Positions 41,578 through 51,495 of a DNA stretch of 64,000 nucleotides are shown here, in pieces. The stretch spans positions 3,968,001 through 4,032,000 of the forward strand of contig NC_015717.1 in assembly GCF_000253295.1 (NCBI RefSeq), in the 5' to 3' direction. Below the pieces are notes generated by a model. That model was given only the letters and a program-made list of their open reading frames with translations. It made no database searches and was not told where the DNA came from. A program made the translations under genes and the position numbers. This DNA is from Hyphomicrobium sp. MC1 (lineage in GTDB: Bacteria > Pseudomonadota > Alphaproteobacteria > Rhizobiales > Hyphomicrobiaceae). Each line of letters starts with the position of its first letter. Position 1 is the stretch's first letter.

Positions 41578-41619
41578 TGCGAGGCGATAGCTGCCGATAG
41601 CACCGGTTATCGCCTCGCA
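41578..41619. other. 14-bp inverted repeat just after ccrM
   Basis: TGCGAGGCGATAGC at 41578-41591 pairs with GTTATCGCCTCGCA at 41606-41619 (13 Watson-Crick pairs, one G-T) around a 14-nt loop. It begins 7 bp after the ccrM stop. No T-run follows, so it is not a standard terminator. The remaining 270 bp up to the gene at 41890 show no other clear feature. Confidence 0.7.
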
Positions 41620-41889
41620 GGCACACACAAACGCCTGCGATTTAAGACATCCATAACCATACTTGGCGAAATGGACTGCCCATCGGCTCGGCAGAAAAGT
41701 CCCGCGAAGCGCCGACAACCGATCATTTTTGGCTATTCGCTGGTCAGCTTGCTGCAAGCCTCAGCAGGCGCGGGCATAGTCTGAACAGATAACGAGCAGC
41801 GCCGCGTTTTTCCGAACTGAACGCGGTGAAGCTCCATTAACGAGCCGCGCAAATACTCCGCCGCTGCATTTATAGCGTGGGGGACAGCA

Positions 41890-44076
41890 ATGGCTCACGA
41901 ACTTCTTCGTAAGTCTCAAATTTCGATGGCGCCGGACGCGACACGTCCGAGCCGCCTCAGGACGCGGCGCCTACTGAGCGCAATGCCGAAGCGACTGAAG
42001 CGGGATGACGATGAGGTGATGCAGCGGCTCGAACGCGCCGAAGCCACCAACAGACAGCTCCGTGAAGCCATCGACATGCTGCCGCAAGGCGTTGTGGTTC
42101 TCGACAGCGACGGCCGATACGTTCTGTGGAATCAGCAATATGCGGACATCTACAAAAAGAGCGCGGACCTGTTTGAAATCGGCGTTCGTCTCGAAGACAC
42201 GCTGAGGATCGGCGTCGCGCGGGGCGATTATCCGGAAGCACGGGGCCGCGAAGAGCAGTGGATCGCCGAACGCGTCCGGCGGCTCTATCAGCCGAAAGAT
42301 CGGCATGAACAATGGATCTCGGACGGACGCTGCATTCTCATCGACGAACGCCTGACGACCGATGGCGGCGTCGTCGGTCTGCGCGTCGATATCAGCGAAC
42401 TCAAGGAACGGGAAGCATCGTTCCGGATGCTTTTTGAAGCCAATCCCGTGCCGATGTTCGTCGCGCGCCGGGAAGACAAAGTCATTCTCAGCGCCAACAG
42501 AGCCGCGCTACGACACTATGGGTTTGCGTTGGAGGATCTCCACACCAAAACTCTGTTCGACCTTCATCATCCCGACGATCATCAGAATCTGGACAGCCTT
42601 TACGACGGCAGGGCCGAGCAGTTTGCAGGCCAAACCTGGCGTCATCTCAAAGCCGACAAGACGTCGATCGACGTTGCCATCTATTCAAGCTCGATCACGC
42701 AAGGGCAGACGCCTGCGATCCTGTTCGCAGCAATCGACATTACAGAGCGTAAAGCGGCGGAAGCGAAGGTTGCTTATCTTGCGCACCATGATGCGCTGAC
42801 GGGCCTCGCCAATCGCGTATTCCTGCGCAAGCGCCTCAACGACATGCTGATGTCGAGGAAGCGCTCGGGCACCGGCGTTGCCGTGCTTTGCATCGACTTG
42901 GACAATTTCAAAATCATCAACGACTCGATGGGGCATGCCGCCGGTGACTCGCTGCTGCAGCAGTTGAGCGAACGCATTCAAGGCACGCTGCGCAAAGACG
43001 ACATGGCTGCGCGATTGGGCGGCGATGAGTTTGCCGTCGTTCTCGCCAACGCAAACCATGCCGTCGAGGTCAGCTCAGTTGCACAGCGGATCATCGATGT
43101 TCTGCGCGAGCCGTTCAGAGTTGACGATCACACGATCAACGTGACGGCGAGCGTCGGTATCGCGCTCTGCCCGAGCGATGGCGAGGAGGCCGAGGTCCTA
43201 TTGAAGAATGCCGATCTTGCGCTTTATCAGGCGAAGGAAGACGGCAAAGGTTGCTACCGCTATTTCGAAGCCGAGATGAACGTTCGCGTTCAGGCGCGGC
43301 GCAAGATCGAAGCCGATCTGCATCAAGCCTTCCTCAACGGCGGCCTCGAAATTCACTATCAGCCGCTCGTTTCTCTAAGCTCGCGCGAGGTGTCCGGATT
43401 CGAGGCGCTGCTGCGCTGGCCACACCCCGAACGCGGCTATATCCCGCCGTCGGAATTCATTCCGATTGCAGAAGAATGCGGGCTTATCGGCTCCATCACC
43501 GATTTCGTGCTGCAGCGTGCCTGCCACGATGCGGCCCGGTGGCCGAAGAAGGCACGGCTCGCCGTGAACATGTCGCCCCAGCGCTTCCGTATCGGGAACG
43601 TCTTCAATGCTGTGTCGGATGCGCTGCGCTCATCGGGTCTCGAACCGGGGCGGCTGGAACTCGAAATCACCGAGGCGCTGCTGCTTGAGAACTCCGAAAG
43701 CGTGCTGACGATCCTGCATGCCATCAGAGGTCTCGGCGTCCGCATCTCAATGGACGACTTCGGCACCGGCTATTCGTCGCTCAGCTATCTGCGGATGTTC
43801 CCGTTCGACAAAATCAAGATCGACGGATCGTTCGTTCGCGGCATCGGGTTCGGCAATGAATCGCAGGCGATCATTCGCGCCATCATGGGCCTGGGTTCAA
43901 GCCTCGGCATGACGATCACGGCCGAAGGCATCGAAACTGAATCCGAGCAGGAATTCCTCCGCGCCGTCGGATGCGACGAAGGCCAGGGCTTCCTCTACAG
44001 CAAGGCGCGGCCGGTGACGGAAGTGCCCGAGATCCTGGACACGCTCAACCAGCAAAGCCAGTTCCGCCTGGTATAG
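41890..44076 (+). CDS. PAS-GGDEF-EAL bifunctional cyclic-di-GMP enzyme
   Basis: A 728-aa soluble protein. It has an N-terminal sensor region with two PAS-like domains (about residues 55-170 and 175-290), then GGDEF (RLGGDEF at 375-381, intact) and EAL (EAL at 505-507, intact). The EAL domain keeps YQPLV, NMSPQRF, EITEALLLE, DDFGTGYSS, KIKIDGSF and AEGIE, so both diguanylate cyclase and phosphodiesterase activity are possible. The sensed signal is unknown. No membrane helix is seen. It is a single gene between ccrM and mutY. Confidence 0.9.
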   Translation: MAHELLRKSQISMAPDATRPSRLRTRRLLSAMPKRLKRDDDEVMQRLERAEATNRQLREAIDMLPQGVVVLDSDGRYVLWNQQYADIYKKSADLFEIGVRLEDTLRIGVARGDYPEARGREEQWIAERVRRLYQPKDRHEQWISDGRCILIDERLTTDGGVVGLRVDISELKEREASFRMLFEANPVPMFVARREDKVILSANRAALRHYGFALEDLHTKTLFDLHHPDDHQNLDSLYDGRAEQFAGQTWRHLKADKTSIDVAIYSSSITQGQTPAILFAAIDITERKAAEAKVAYLAHHDALTGLANRVFLRKRLNDMLMSRKRSGTGVAVLCIDLDNFKIINDSMGHAAGDSLLQQLSERIQGTLRKDDMAARLGGDEFAVVLANANHAVEVSSVAQRIIDVLREPFRVDDHTINVTASVGIALCPSDGEEAEVLLKNADLALYQAKEDGKGCYRYFEAEMNVRVQARRKIEADLHQAFLNGGLEIHYQPLVSLSSREVSGFEALLRWPHPERGYIPPSEFIPIAEECGLIGSITDFVLQRACHDAARWPKKARLAVNMSPQRFRIGNVFNAVSDALRSSGLEPGRLELEITEALLLENSESVLTILHAIRGLGVRISMDDFGTGYSSLSYLRMFPFDKIKIDGSFVRGIGFGNESQAIIRAIMGLGSSLGMTITAEGIETESEQEFLRAVGCDEGQGFLYSKARPVTEVPEILDTLNQQSQFRLV

Positions 44077-44088
44077 GTGGCTGGCGCT

Positions 44089-45219
44089 TCAGTTGTCGGC
44101 GAGGCCGTGCGCGATGATTTTTTTCATCACGCTCGGCAGCGCTTGGCCGTGAAGATCGCGGCGATGGACCCAGCGGCAGCGCTCCGGCTCAGCCCAGAGC
44201 GTGAAGCCGGCGTCGACCGACACGAGCGCGCGATAGACGACGAGTTCCAGACGAAAGTGGGTGAAGACGTGCACGACTGTGCCCGGCACCGGCATCCATG
44301 ACGCCGATACGGGCGCCGAGCGCATCGCTTGCATCTTGGTCGGCAGCGCGTCTCCCCATGCGGTGGAGGGCACTTCGAGCATGCCTCCGAGCAAGCCCGC
44401 CTCGGGACGCTGGCGCAGCAGCACCGCGCCGTCTTCCCGCTGCACAAGAAACGCGATGCCGTAGCGTGAGGGGCGCGCCGTTTTCGCGGCTTTCAGCGGC
44501 AGCAGCTCGGCGAGGTTCTGAGCGCTTGCGGCGCAATCCTGCTGCACCGGGCAGACGAGGCACGAAGGTTTTTTCGGCGTGCAGATTTCAGCACCCAAAT
44601 CCATCATCGCCTGGGCGAAGTCTCCCGCCCGGCGCTGCGGCGTAAGCGTTGCAGCGAGCCTGCGGATCTCGGGCTTGGCGGCGGGCAACGGCTGTCTTAC
44701 GGCGAACAGGCGCGACACCACCCGCTCGACGTTGCCGTCAACGGGCGTCGCTTTTTCGCCGAACGCGATCGCCGATATGGCCGCGGCGGTATAGGGGCCA
44801 ATGCCGGGGAGCTTCAGAAGCTCGATCTCAGCGCGGGGAAACGCGCCGTCGTAATCGCGCACCACCACGTCGGCGCAGGCTTTCAAGTTGCGAGCGCGCG
44901 AATAGTAGCCGAGGCCCGCCCATTGCTGCAGGACCTCTTCAAGCGGGGCAGCCGCAAGTGCGGTGACGGTCGGCCAGCGGGCGACGAATTTCTGGAAGTA
45001 CGGGACGACCGCCTTCACCGTCGTCTGCTGCAGCATGATTTCCGACAGCCAGACGCGATAAGGGTCGGCGGCCTTGCGGGGGCCGTAGCGCCACGGAAGA
45101 TCGCGCCTCTCGGCCGCGTACCAGTCGAGGAGAGCCTTGACCGTCAACGGACCGGCGGGCCGCAGCGGAAGCTGCTGCTGCTTTCGTCGCTCAGCGATAT
45201 TTTCCTGGACCGCGCCCAT
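44089..45219 (-). CDS. mutY: A/G-specific adenine glycosylase MutY
   Basis: Removes adenine opposite 8-oxoguanine. The 376-aa protein has LSEIMLQQT with the catalytic Glu, the helix-hairpin-helix LPGIGPYTAAAI, the catalytic Asp in PVDGNVERV, and the 4Fe-4S site C-x6-C-x2-C-x5-C (CTPKKPSCLVCPVQQDC). The C-terminal NUDIX-like domain (YGIAFLVQREDGAVLLRQRP) recognises 8-oxoG. I used the ATG at 45219; GTG codons upstream are alternatives. It diverges from the DciA-like gene across about 100 bp. Confidence 0.93.
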   Translation of the reverse strand: MGAVQENIAERRKQQQLPLRPAGPLTVKALLDWYAAERRDLPWRYGPRKAADPYRVWLSEIMLQQTTVKAVVPYFQKFVARWPTVTALAAAPLEEVLQQWAGLGYYSRARNLKACADVVVRDYDGAFPRAEIELLKLPGIGPYTAAAISAIAFGEKATPVDGNVERVVSRLFAVRQPLPAAKPEIRRLAATLTPQRRAGDFAQAMMDLGAEICTPKKPSCLVCPVQQDCAASAQNLAELLPLKAAKTARPSRYGIAFLVQREDGAVLLRQRPEAGLLGGMLEVPSTAWGDALPTKMQAMRSAPVSASWMPVPGTVVHVFTHFRLELVVYRALVSVDAGFTLWAEPERCRWVHRRDLHGQALPSVMKKIIAHGLADN

Positions 45220-45317
45220 GCGCTTGGCGTCTCCGGTTGCGCGGGAAGCTCGAATCGCATCGACAATGGTATCTGTCCTATACGTCACCACAAGACCGCC
45301 AGGCGGGGGAAACGCCG

Positions 45318-45860
45318 TTGTCAGACTATGAACCCACAGCCCAGATGAAGGCGCTGCCTGCGGACATGCGCCCGGCCAAAGGCGTGTTCGCAAAAGCGGT
45401 GGGCGCGTTCGTGCCCAAGGTAACATCGGCCGTATTCCAGAAATTCGGCTTCCACAGCGCCGAGATCATGTCGTCGTGGGAGACGATCGTCGGCAAGGAC
45501 CTTGCCCGGCTGACACGACCGGACTCGATCAAATGGCCGCGGGGCGGCAAAGCGCCGGTGGATGCCGACGACGAGGGCCGCAGCTCAGGCGCGACGCTGA
45601 TTGTCGCGACCGACCCGGCGTTTGCACTGGATGTTTCCTACCGGCATGGGGAAATCATCGACCGGATCAATCGGTATTTCGGTTATCGCGCCATTGCCCA
45701 GATCAAGATCCGGCAGGTCCCGCGGATGGAAGAGCCGATTGCGGCCAAGGACTTAATCGCTCAAAGCGCGCCGAGAGAACCCGTGCTCCCGGCGTCGGGG
45801 GATTTCGACACGGCGCTGCAGACGCTCCGCAGAAGTGTCGCGGCGGCAAGCGCACGCTGA
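45318..45860 (+). CDS. DciA-like DUF721 protein
   Basis: A 180-aa protein with a DUF721 core (FAKAVGAFVPKVTSAVFQKF, then IVGKDLARLTRPDSIKWPRG, and IDRINRYFGYRAIAQIKIRQV). DUF721/DciA proteins are proposed ancestral loaders of the replicative helicase in bacteria without DnaC. There is no signal peptide. I chose TTG at 45318 after GGGGGA; an ATG lies 27 bp downstream. The region upstream to 45237 is open but unlike a DUF721 start. It sits between mutY and the DsbA genes. Confidence 0.75.
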   Translation: MSDYEPTAQMKALPADMRPAKGVFAKAVGAFVPKVTSAVFQKFGFHSAEIMSSWETIVGKDLARLTRPDSIKWPRGGKAPVDADDEGRSSGATLIVATDPAFALDVSYRHGEIIDRINRYFGYRAIAQIKIRQVPRMEEPIAAKDLIAQSAPREPVLPASGDFDTALQTLRRSVAAASAR

Positions 45861-46005
45861 GACGGCCAGTTTCCCATAGTGTTGATCGCTCCGTTCGGTT
45901 GCTATTCACTCGGGATTGGGCTTATTCGGGCGCCGGAACGGTTTCTGGCGGACGTTCTTTTACCGCCATTCTGTTGCGAGATGCATTCCCAGAGGAGTTG
46001 GGACC

Positions 46006-46677
46006 TTGAACACGTTCAAAAAAATCATTCCGGGCCTGCTCGCTTTGGCGGCCGTCATCGGCGTTGCGTTTACGAGCGCCGAGCCGAGCTTCGCGCAGCG
46101 CAAAGACGGCCCGGCAGAAGTCCCGGTCGCCGAACTGATGAAGGCCCCGGACGGGCTCGACGAATTGTCGCTTGGCTCGGCGGATGCCAAGGTCACGGTC
46201 GTCGAATACGCGTCGATGACGTGCCCGCACTGCGCGCACTTCACCAACGAAGTCTTCGAGCCTTTCAAGAAGAAATACATCGACACCGGCAAGGTCCGGT
46301 ACATCTTCCGCGATTTCCCGCTCGATAATCTCGCCGCCGCTGTTTCGATGCTGGCGCGCTGTGCAGGCAAAGACAAAGCCCTGCCGCTGATCGAGACGTT
46401 CTATGAAAAACAGTCGGATTGGGCGTTCACCGGCGGCAGCCCGGTGCCTAAGCTGTTCGACATTGCCAAGCAGGCCGGCTTCACGCAGGAGAGCTTCGAT
46501 AAGTGTCTGACAGATCAGAAACTTCTCGATGCGATCACGGCCGAGCGGTCGCGCGCCAGCGAGACGTTTGGCGTCAATGCCACACCGACCTTCTTTATCA
46601 ACGGCAAAAAGCTGCAGGAAGCGCCAACGATGGAAGCATTTGATAAGGTGCTCGAACCGCTGCTGGCGGGGAAGTAA
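46006..46677 (+). CDS. DsbA-like periplasmic thiol:disulfide protein
   Basis: A 223-aa exported protein with a thioredoxin fold. The TTG at 46006 lies 8 bases after AGGAG; no upstream ATG fits. The signal is KKIIPGLLALAAVIGVAF followed by SAEPSFAQ. The active site CPHC sits in VVEYASMTCPHCAHF, and the cis-Pro loop is NATPTFFING. It would introduce or isomerise disulfides in periplasmic proteins. A second, lipoprotein DsbA-like gene follows 12 bp later, so the pair is probably one operon. Confidence 0.9.
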   Translation: MNTFKKIIPGLLALAAVIGVAFTSAEPSFAQRKDGPAEVPVAELMKAPDGLDELSLGSADAKVTVVEYASMTCPHCAHFTNEVFEPFKKKYIDTGKVRYIFRDFPLDNLAAAVSMLARCAGKDKALPLIETFYEKQSDWAFTGGSPVPKLFDIAKQAGFTQESFDKCLTDQKLLDAITAERSRASETFGVNATPTFFINGKKLQEAPTMEAFDKVLEPLLAGK

Positions 46678-46689
46678 CCGGGAAATCAA

Positions 46690-47502
46690 ATGTCTCTCGC
46701 TCGACCGCTCAAACTTGCTGTCGCCTTGCTGTTGACCGGCTGGCTCGCAGGGTGCGGTTCGACACTGCCGTCGCTGTCACCGGCGACGGCAAGCATCTCG
46801 TCCGATAGCAGCGGCCTCGGTGCTTATCCGTCGACAAGCTCGGATACGCCGGATGACGGTATGCCGACGCCGTTCGGCGATCCGACAGCCACGGCTTCGA
46901 CCACCGGACGGCAGGTCATCCAGAACCCGACGATTGCCGACATCATGGCGCCGAGCCCGCTGCCCGAGATGAGCTGGGGGCGGCAGGATGCGCCGGTCAC
47001 GATCGTGCAATACGCCTCGCTGACGTGTCCGCACTGCCGGAACTTCCATTTGACGGTCTATCCGGAGCTCAAGCGGCGGTTCATCGATACGGGCCGGGTC
47101 CGGTATATCCTGCGGGAATTCCCGATCGGCAAAAGCTCCGGCAACGCCACCATCGCCCTGCGCTGCGCTCCGCCCGACAAGTATCTGGAACTTTACGGGA
47201 AATTTCTTGAGCAGCAGCCGTCCTGGGTAAGCCTGGAGGTGCGGCTCGATGCCATCTACGCGGTCGCCAAACAGGTGGGGATGACTCGCCCGCAGTTTGA
47301 CGCTTGTCTGCAGAATCAAGACATGATCGCCAAGTTGAAGTGGGTTAAGGATCGTGGGCGCAAGCTCGGCATCATCGGAACGCCGAACTTTTTCATCGGC
47401 ACCAAGCTCATTAAGAAAGAGCTGACGATTGCCGAAATCGCCGATTACGTCGAACAGGCGACCCGGCCGCAGAATACGCCGACGGCCTCGGCAAGTCCCT
47501 AA
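46690..47502 (+). CDS. DsbA-like thiol:disulfide lipoprotein
   Basis: A 270-aa protein with a lipobox LAGC (about residues 19-22), so it is probably lipid-anchored on the periplasmic side. A roughly 70-residue Ser/Thr/Pro-rich linker precedes a thioredoxin domain with CPHC (YASLTCPHCRNF) and cis-Pro GTPNFFIGTK. It resembles the preceding DsbA-like protein and may be a paralogue specialised by membrane anchoring. It ends 62 bp before smc, on the same strand. Confidence 0.88.
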   Translation: MSLARPLKLAVALLLTGWLAGCGSTLPSLSPATASISSDSSGLGAYPSTSSDTPDDGMPTPFGDPTATASTTGRQVIQNPTIADIMAPSPLPEMSWGRQDAPVTIVQYASLTCPHCRNFHLTVYPELKRRFIDTGRVRYILREFPIGKSSGNATIALRCAPPDKYLELYGKFLEQQPSWVSLEVRLDAIYAVAKQVGMTRPQFDACLQNQDMIAKLKWVKDRGRKLGIIGTPNFFIGTKLIKKELTIAEIADYVEQATRPQNTPTASASP

Positions 47503-47564
47503 CGGGCACGTCGCGACGGTCTTGAGCCACGGCAACACCGGCATCGAGGACTGACGCGACCGAC

Positions 47565-50500
47565 ATGAAAATCACCCGGCTCAGGCTTCTCGGCTTCAAG
47601 TCCTTCGTGGACGCGACCGAGCTCGTGATCGAGCCGGGGCTGACGGGTGTCGTCGGTCCCAACGGTTGCGGCAAGTCGAACCTTCTCGAAGCGCTTCGTT
47701 GGGTGATGGGCGAAAGCTCGCATAAGTCGATGCGTGCCGCCGCTATGGACGACGTCATTTTTTCCGGCAGCGGCGGACGGCCGGAACGGCAAAGCGCCGA
47801 AGTTACGATGTTCCTCGACAACAGCGCGCGGAAGGCTCCGTCCGAGTTCAACGGCAGCGACGTCATCGAAATTACGCGGCGCATCGAACGCGATGCGGGC
47901 TCGGCCTATCGCATCAACGGACGCGAAGTGCGGGCGCGCGACGTCAAAGTGCTGTTCGAAGATGCGGCGACTGGATCGCGCTCGCCGGCGCTCGTCCGGC
48001 AGGGGCAGATCGGCGAACTCGTCAATGCCAAGCCCGAACAGCGGCGGCGCATTCTGGAAGATGCGGCGGGCATCGCGGGTCTACACACGCGTCGCCATGA
48101 GGCGGAGCTGAAGCTCAGGGCAGCCGAAGCCAACATCGAGCGGGTCAGCGACGTTGCAGGGCAACTGCAATCGCAGACGGAATCATTGAAGCGGCAGGCG
48201 CGGCAGGCGCGTCGCTATAAAGAGCTTTCAACCGAGATCAGGCAGCAGGAAGCTCTCACGCTGCATCTCACGTGGCAGGATGCGCAGCACAGCGTCGAAG
48301 CAGAAGAGGCGCAACTCGCCGATGCCATGATGCGGCTCGGCGCTGCGACGGAAGCCGAGGCGAAGGCGCTCAACGATGAGCTTCGTTTCGGCGAAGCATT
48401 GCCGCCGCTGCGCGAAGCGGAAGCCGTAAAGGGCGCGGCGCTGGCGCGGTTCAAAATCGAGCAGGAAAATCTCGAACGCGAAGCGGCGAGGGCCGCAGAG
48501 CGGGCCCGCGAACTCGAAGCCCGGGCGAAACAGCTCGACACGGATTTAACGCGTGAAACAGGCTTCATTCACGAAGCCAAGGAGACGCTCGTCCATCTCG
48601 AAGCCGATCTGAAAGCGATCCAGGACGCCGACGGCAAGGCGATCGATGAAGAGACGGCAGAGAAAGCCCGCTTCGAAGGAGCCGAAGCCCGGCAGACCGC
48701 AGCAGATGCACATTTCGCCGACATCACGCATCGTGCGGCGGAAGCGCGTGCCAAACTCAGAAGCCTCGAAGCGGCGCTTGGCGAGCGCAAGGACGTCGTC
48801 GCCAAAATCACGCGGCAGATCACGGCATTCGACGCGCAGATCGCCGATCTCACCGCCAAGGCACCGGACGGCGAAAAAGTTGCGGATATGGCGCAGCGCG
48901 GGCAGGCCTTGGCGCAAGAGATCAGCAAGATCGAGGCCGATGCGCTCACCGCCGAGGAGACCGTCAAGACTTCACAGGTCGAAGCGAAAGCGCGTCGCGA
49001 CGAAGCGCAGCGCGTGCGTCTGGCGGCCAATGCTTTTTCAACGGAACGCGAGACGATTGCCAAGCTGCTCGCGCGCGGTGACGAAGACGCTTATCCGCCA
49101 GCCGTCGATTTCATTCGCGTATCGCCCGGATACGAAGCCGCGCTCGGTGCGGCGCTCGGTGACGATCTCGAAGCGCCAATCAATCCGGAAGCGGCGGTGC
49201 ATTGGCGCCGTCTTGATCTGCCGGCGGAAGACCATGCGCTTCCTGCTGACGCAGAACCGCTCGATATGCACGTCGAAGCACCGCTGGAATTGACGCGGCG
49301 GCTGCGGCAGATCGGTGTCGTCAAGCGCGAGGACGGTGCGCGGCTGCAGCCGCATCTGAAGCCCGGCCAGCGGCTCGTCTCACCGGAGGGCGATCTGTGG
49401 CGGTGGGATGGGTTTGTTGCGGCGTCGGACGGCGTGACGCCTGCCGCCCAGCGCCTCGCGCACAAGAACCGGCTGGCGGAACTCGACCGCAGTGCGCAGG
49501 CGGTGCTCAACGAAGCCAAAGACACGATCGAAGCCGAACGCGCGGCGGCGGCAGCCGCGCAGCAGGCTGAAGCGGAAGAGCGGCGGCTGCGTCAGCTTTA
49601 TCGCGAAAAGCAGAACGAGCTCGCTCAGGTTCGCCAGCAGCTCACGGCGCTGGAAAAACTTCAGCGTGAGAGCGAAACGAAGCTCGCCGCCGTCGTCGCG
49701 CAACGAGCGCGCGCAGATGAAGAACTGACCACAGCGCAGGCGCGCCACGTCGAGATCGAAGCCCACATCGTGACGATGAACGAAGGCGAAGATCTCGAAC
49801 CATTGCTCAAAGCCGCGCAAGCCGAAGCCGAGCAGGCGCGGCGCGACGTTTCAGAGTCCCGCATCCGGCTTGGCAGCCTCGATCGCGACAAGCAAATCCG
49901 CGCCGAACGCATCCGGCATTCGAATGCCGAGATCGCGCGCTGGAAGGGGCGGCAGGCGAGCGCCGAAGCCCAGGTCGAAAGCCTCAGCAGCCGCCTGAAA
50001 GAGGCTCGCGACGAGATCGCGGCTACGGCGGACCTGCCGGAAAAGATTGCGGCCCAGCGCGAAACGTTGCTTTCGGCCCTGTCGCGCGCAGATCAGGAGC
50101 GGCGCGAAGCAGCCGACGCACTGGCGGCGGCAGAGTCTGCCGTCAAGACTGCGACGGACGCTCTCCGGTCGGCGCAATCGGACGTGTCAGGCGCGCGGGA
50201 AGCCAAGGCGCGGATCGAGACGCGGCTTGAGAACGCTCGGCACAAACGGCAAGAGGCGGCGCGCCACATTCGCGAGACGTTCGAAGTCGCGCCGGAAGAT
50301 TGCTTGGCGTTGGCTGCGCTCCCCGAGGCGTCGTCCATTCCGGCGCTCATCGACGTCGAGCGGTCCCTGGCGAAGCTCAAGGCCGACCGCGAGCGGCTCG
50401 GCGGCGTCAACCTTCAGGCCGACGAGGATCTGGCCGAAGTTTCGAAACAGCTCGAAACCCTGGTGGCCGAGCGCGAAGACCTCGAACAAGGCATCGCGAA

Positions 50501-51026
50501 ACTCCGCCAGGCGATCCAGCAGCTCAATCGCGAGGCCAAGTCGCGGTTGGATGGCGCCTTCCAGACGGTCAACGGCCATTTCGAACGGCTGTTCACGCAT
50601 CTTTTCGGTGGCGGCGAAGCGCGCCTCGAAATGATCGAAAGCCCGGAAGATCCGCTGGAGGGCGGGCTTGAGATCATCGCTAAGCCGCCCGGCAAGAAGC
50701 CCGCCACACTATCGCTGCTTTCGGGCGGCGAGCAGACGCTGACGGCGCTATCGCTGATCTTTGCAGTCTTCCTGACAAACCCGTCGCCGATCTGCGTGCT
50801 CGACGAGGTCGATGCGCCGCTTGATGATGCCAACGTCGATCGCTTCTGCCGCCTGATGGAGCAGATGGCGGCGGAGACCGAGACACGGTTCCTCGCCATC
50901 ACGCACCATCCGATGACGATGGCGCGCATGAACCGGCTGTTCGGCGTGACGATGGCGGAGAAAGGCGTGTCGCAGCTCGTTTCCGTCGACCTGCAGACCG
51001 CGCAGAGCTTCCGCGAAGCCAGCTGA
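47565..51026 (+). CDS. smc: Chromosome segregation protein SMC
   Basis: A 1153-aa condensin ATPase. The N-terminal Walker A is VVGPNGCGKSNLLEALRW, and the C-terminal half has the ABC signature LSGGEQTLTALSLIF and Walker B CVLDEVDAPLDDANVD. Long coiled coils flank a hinge near residues 500-640 (FIRVSPGYEAALGAALGDD). It compacts and segregates the chromosome with ScpA/ScpB, which are not in this window. The start ATG at 47565 gives the conserved MKITRLRLLGFKSFVD. The gap downstream (51026-51148) holds an imperfect inverted repeat at 51040-51100. Confidence 0.96.
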   Translation: MKITRLRLLGFKSFVDATELVIEPGLTGVVGPNGCGKSNLLEALRWVMGESSHKSMRAAAMDDVIFSGSGGRPERQSAEVTMFLDNSARKAPSEFNGSDVIEITRRIERDAGSAYRINGREVRARDVKVLFEDAATGSRSPALVRQGQIGELVNAKPEQRRRILEDAAGIAGLHTRRHEAELKLRAAEANIERVSDVAGQLQSQTESLKRQARQARRYKELSTEIRQQEALTLHLTWQDAQHSVEAEEAQLADAMMRLGAATEAEAKALNDELRFGEALPPLREAEAVKGAALARFKIEQENLEREAARAAERARELEARAKQLDTDLTRETGFIHEAKETLVHLEADLKAIQDADGKAIDEETAEKARFEGAEARQTAADAHFADITHRAAEARAKLRSLEAALGERKDVVAKITRQITAFDAQIADLTAKAPDGEKVADMAQRGQALAQEISKIEADALTAEETVKTSQVEAKARRDEAQRVRLAANAFSTERETIAKLLARGDEDAYPPAVDFIRVSPGYEAALGAALGDDLEAPINPEAAVHWRRLDLPAEDHALPADAEPLDMHVEAPLELTRRLRQIGVVKREDGARLQPHLKPGQRLVSPEGDLWRWDGFVAASDGVTPAAQRLAHKNRLAELDRSAQAVLNEAKDTIEAERAAAAAAQQAEAEERRLRQLYREKQNELAQVRQQLTALEKLQRESETKLAAVVAQRARADEELTTAQARHVEIEAHIVTMNEGEDLEPLLKAAQAEAEQARRDVSESRIRLGSLDRDKQIRAERIRHSNAEIARWKGRQASAEAQVESLSSRLKEARDEIAATADLPEKIAAQRETLLSALSRADQERREAADALAAAESAVKTATDALRSAQSDVSGAREAKARIETRLENARHKRQEAARHIRETFEVAPEDCLALAALPEASSIPALIDVERSLAKLKADRERLGGVNLQADEDLAEVSKQLETLVAEREDLEQGIAKLRQAIQQLNREAKSRLDGAFQTVNGHFERLFTHLFGGGEARLEMIESPEDPLEGGLEIIAKPPGKKPATLSLLSGGEQTLTALSLIFAVFLTNPSPICVLDEVDAPLDDANVDRFCRLMEQMAAETETRFLAITHHPMTMARMNRLFGVTMAEKGVSQLVSVDLQTAQSFREAS

Positions 51027-51147
51027 CCGCTAAATCCCGAGGGTTCCACGCACTCCGGCACCGGCCGGCCCGGGTCGGTCACGCCCTCGTGCGGGAACCT
51101 GTCACAGGGGGAGGCGTTCCGTCTCATCAGGAGAAAGGAGCCTCCCA

Positions 51148-51465
51148 ATGCAACCACAGCTAGATCCCCGGGCGCGACGCTCGTCCATCGAACCGACGGA
51201 CGCGCGGCAAGCCAGCCCCCGCAAAACGAACTTTCGGGTATTGCTCGCCTCGATGGCCCTGGCGGTCGCTGTGGGCGTGGTGCTTGTCGTCGGCTTCTGG
51301 CGTGCGACGCCGCCACGGGTCGATGCATCGTCCGGCGGCAACCCTAGCCAGAACACCCAGCAGGCGGCTCCTCCGTCCGCTACGGCCCAGCCAGGGGCCG
51401 GTGGCGCGCCAGAGACCGCCCCGGCAACGACAACCCCACCTGCACAAAATCCGTCCACCCCTTAA
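51148..51465 (+). CDS. Small single-pass membrane protein with Pro/Thr/Ala-rich tail
   Basis: A 105-aa protein. The ATG at 51148 is preceded by AGGAGAAAGGAGCC, a strong ribosome-binding site. Residues about 28-50 form one helix (LLASMALAVAVGVVLVVGFW), followed by a disordered tail rich in Pro, Ala, Thr and Gln. No domain is recognised. It is followed by a strong hairpin, so it may be the last gene of the smc transcript or a single-gene unit. Confidence 0.6.
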   Translation: MQPQLDPRARRSSIEPTDARQASPRKTNFRVLLASMALAVAVGVVLVVGFWRATPPRVDASSGGNPSQNTQQAAPPSATAQPGAGGAPETAPATTTPPAQNPSTP

Positions 51466-51495
51466 CCATTGCGCAAAAAGCCCTCAGAATAATGC

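Noticed and set aside
41578..41640. Rho-independent terminator for ccrM
   Set aside because: The stem is strong but no T-run follows; listed as an inverted repeat of unknown role instead.
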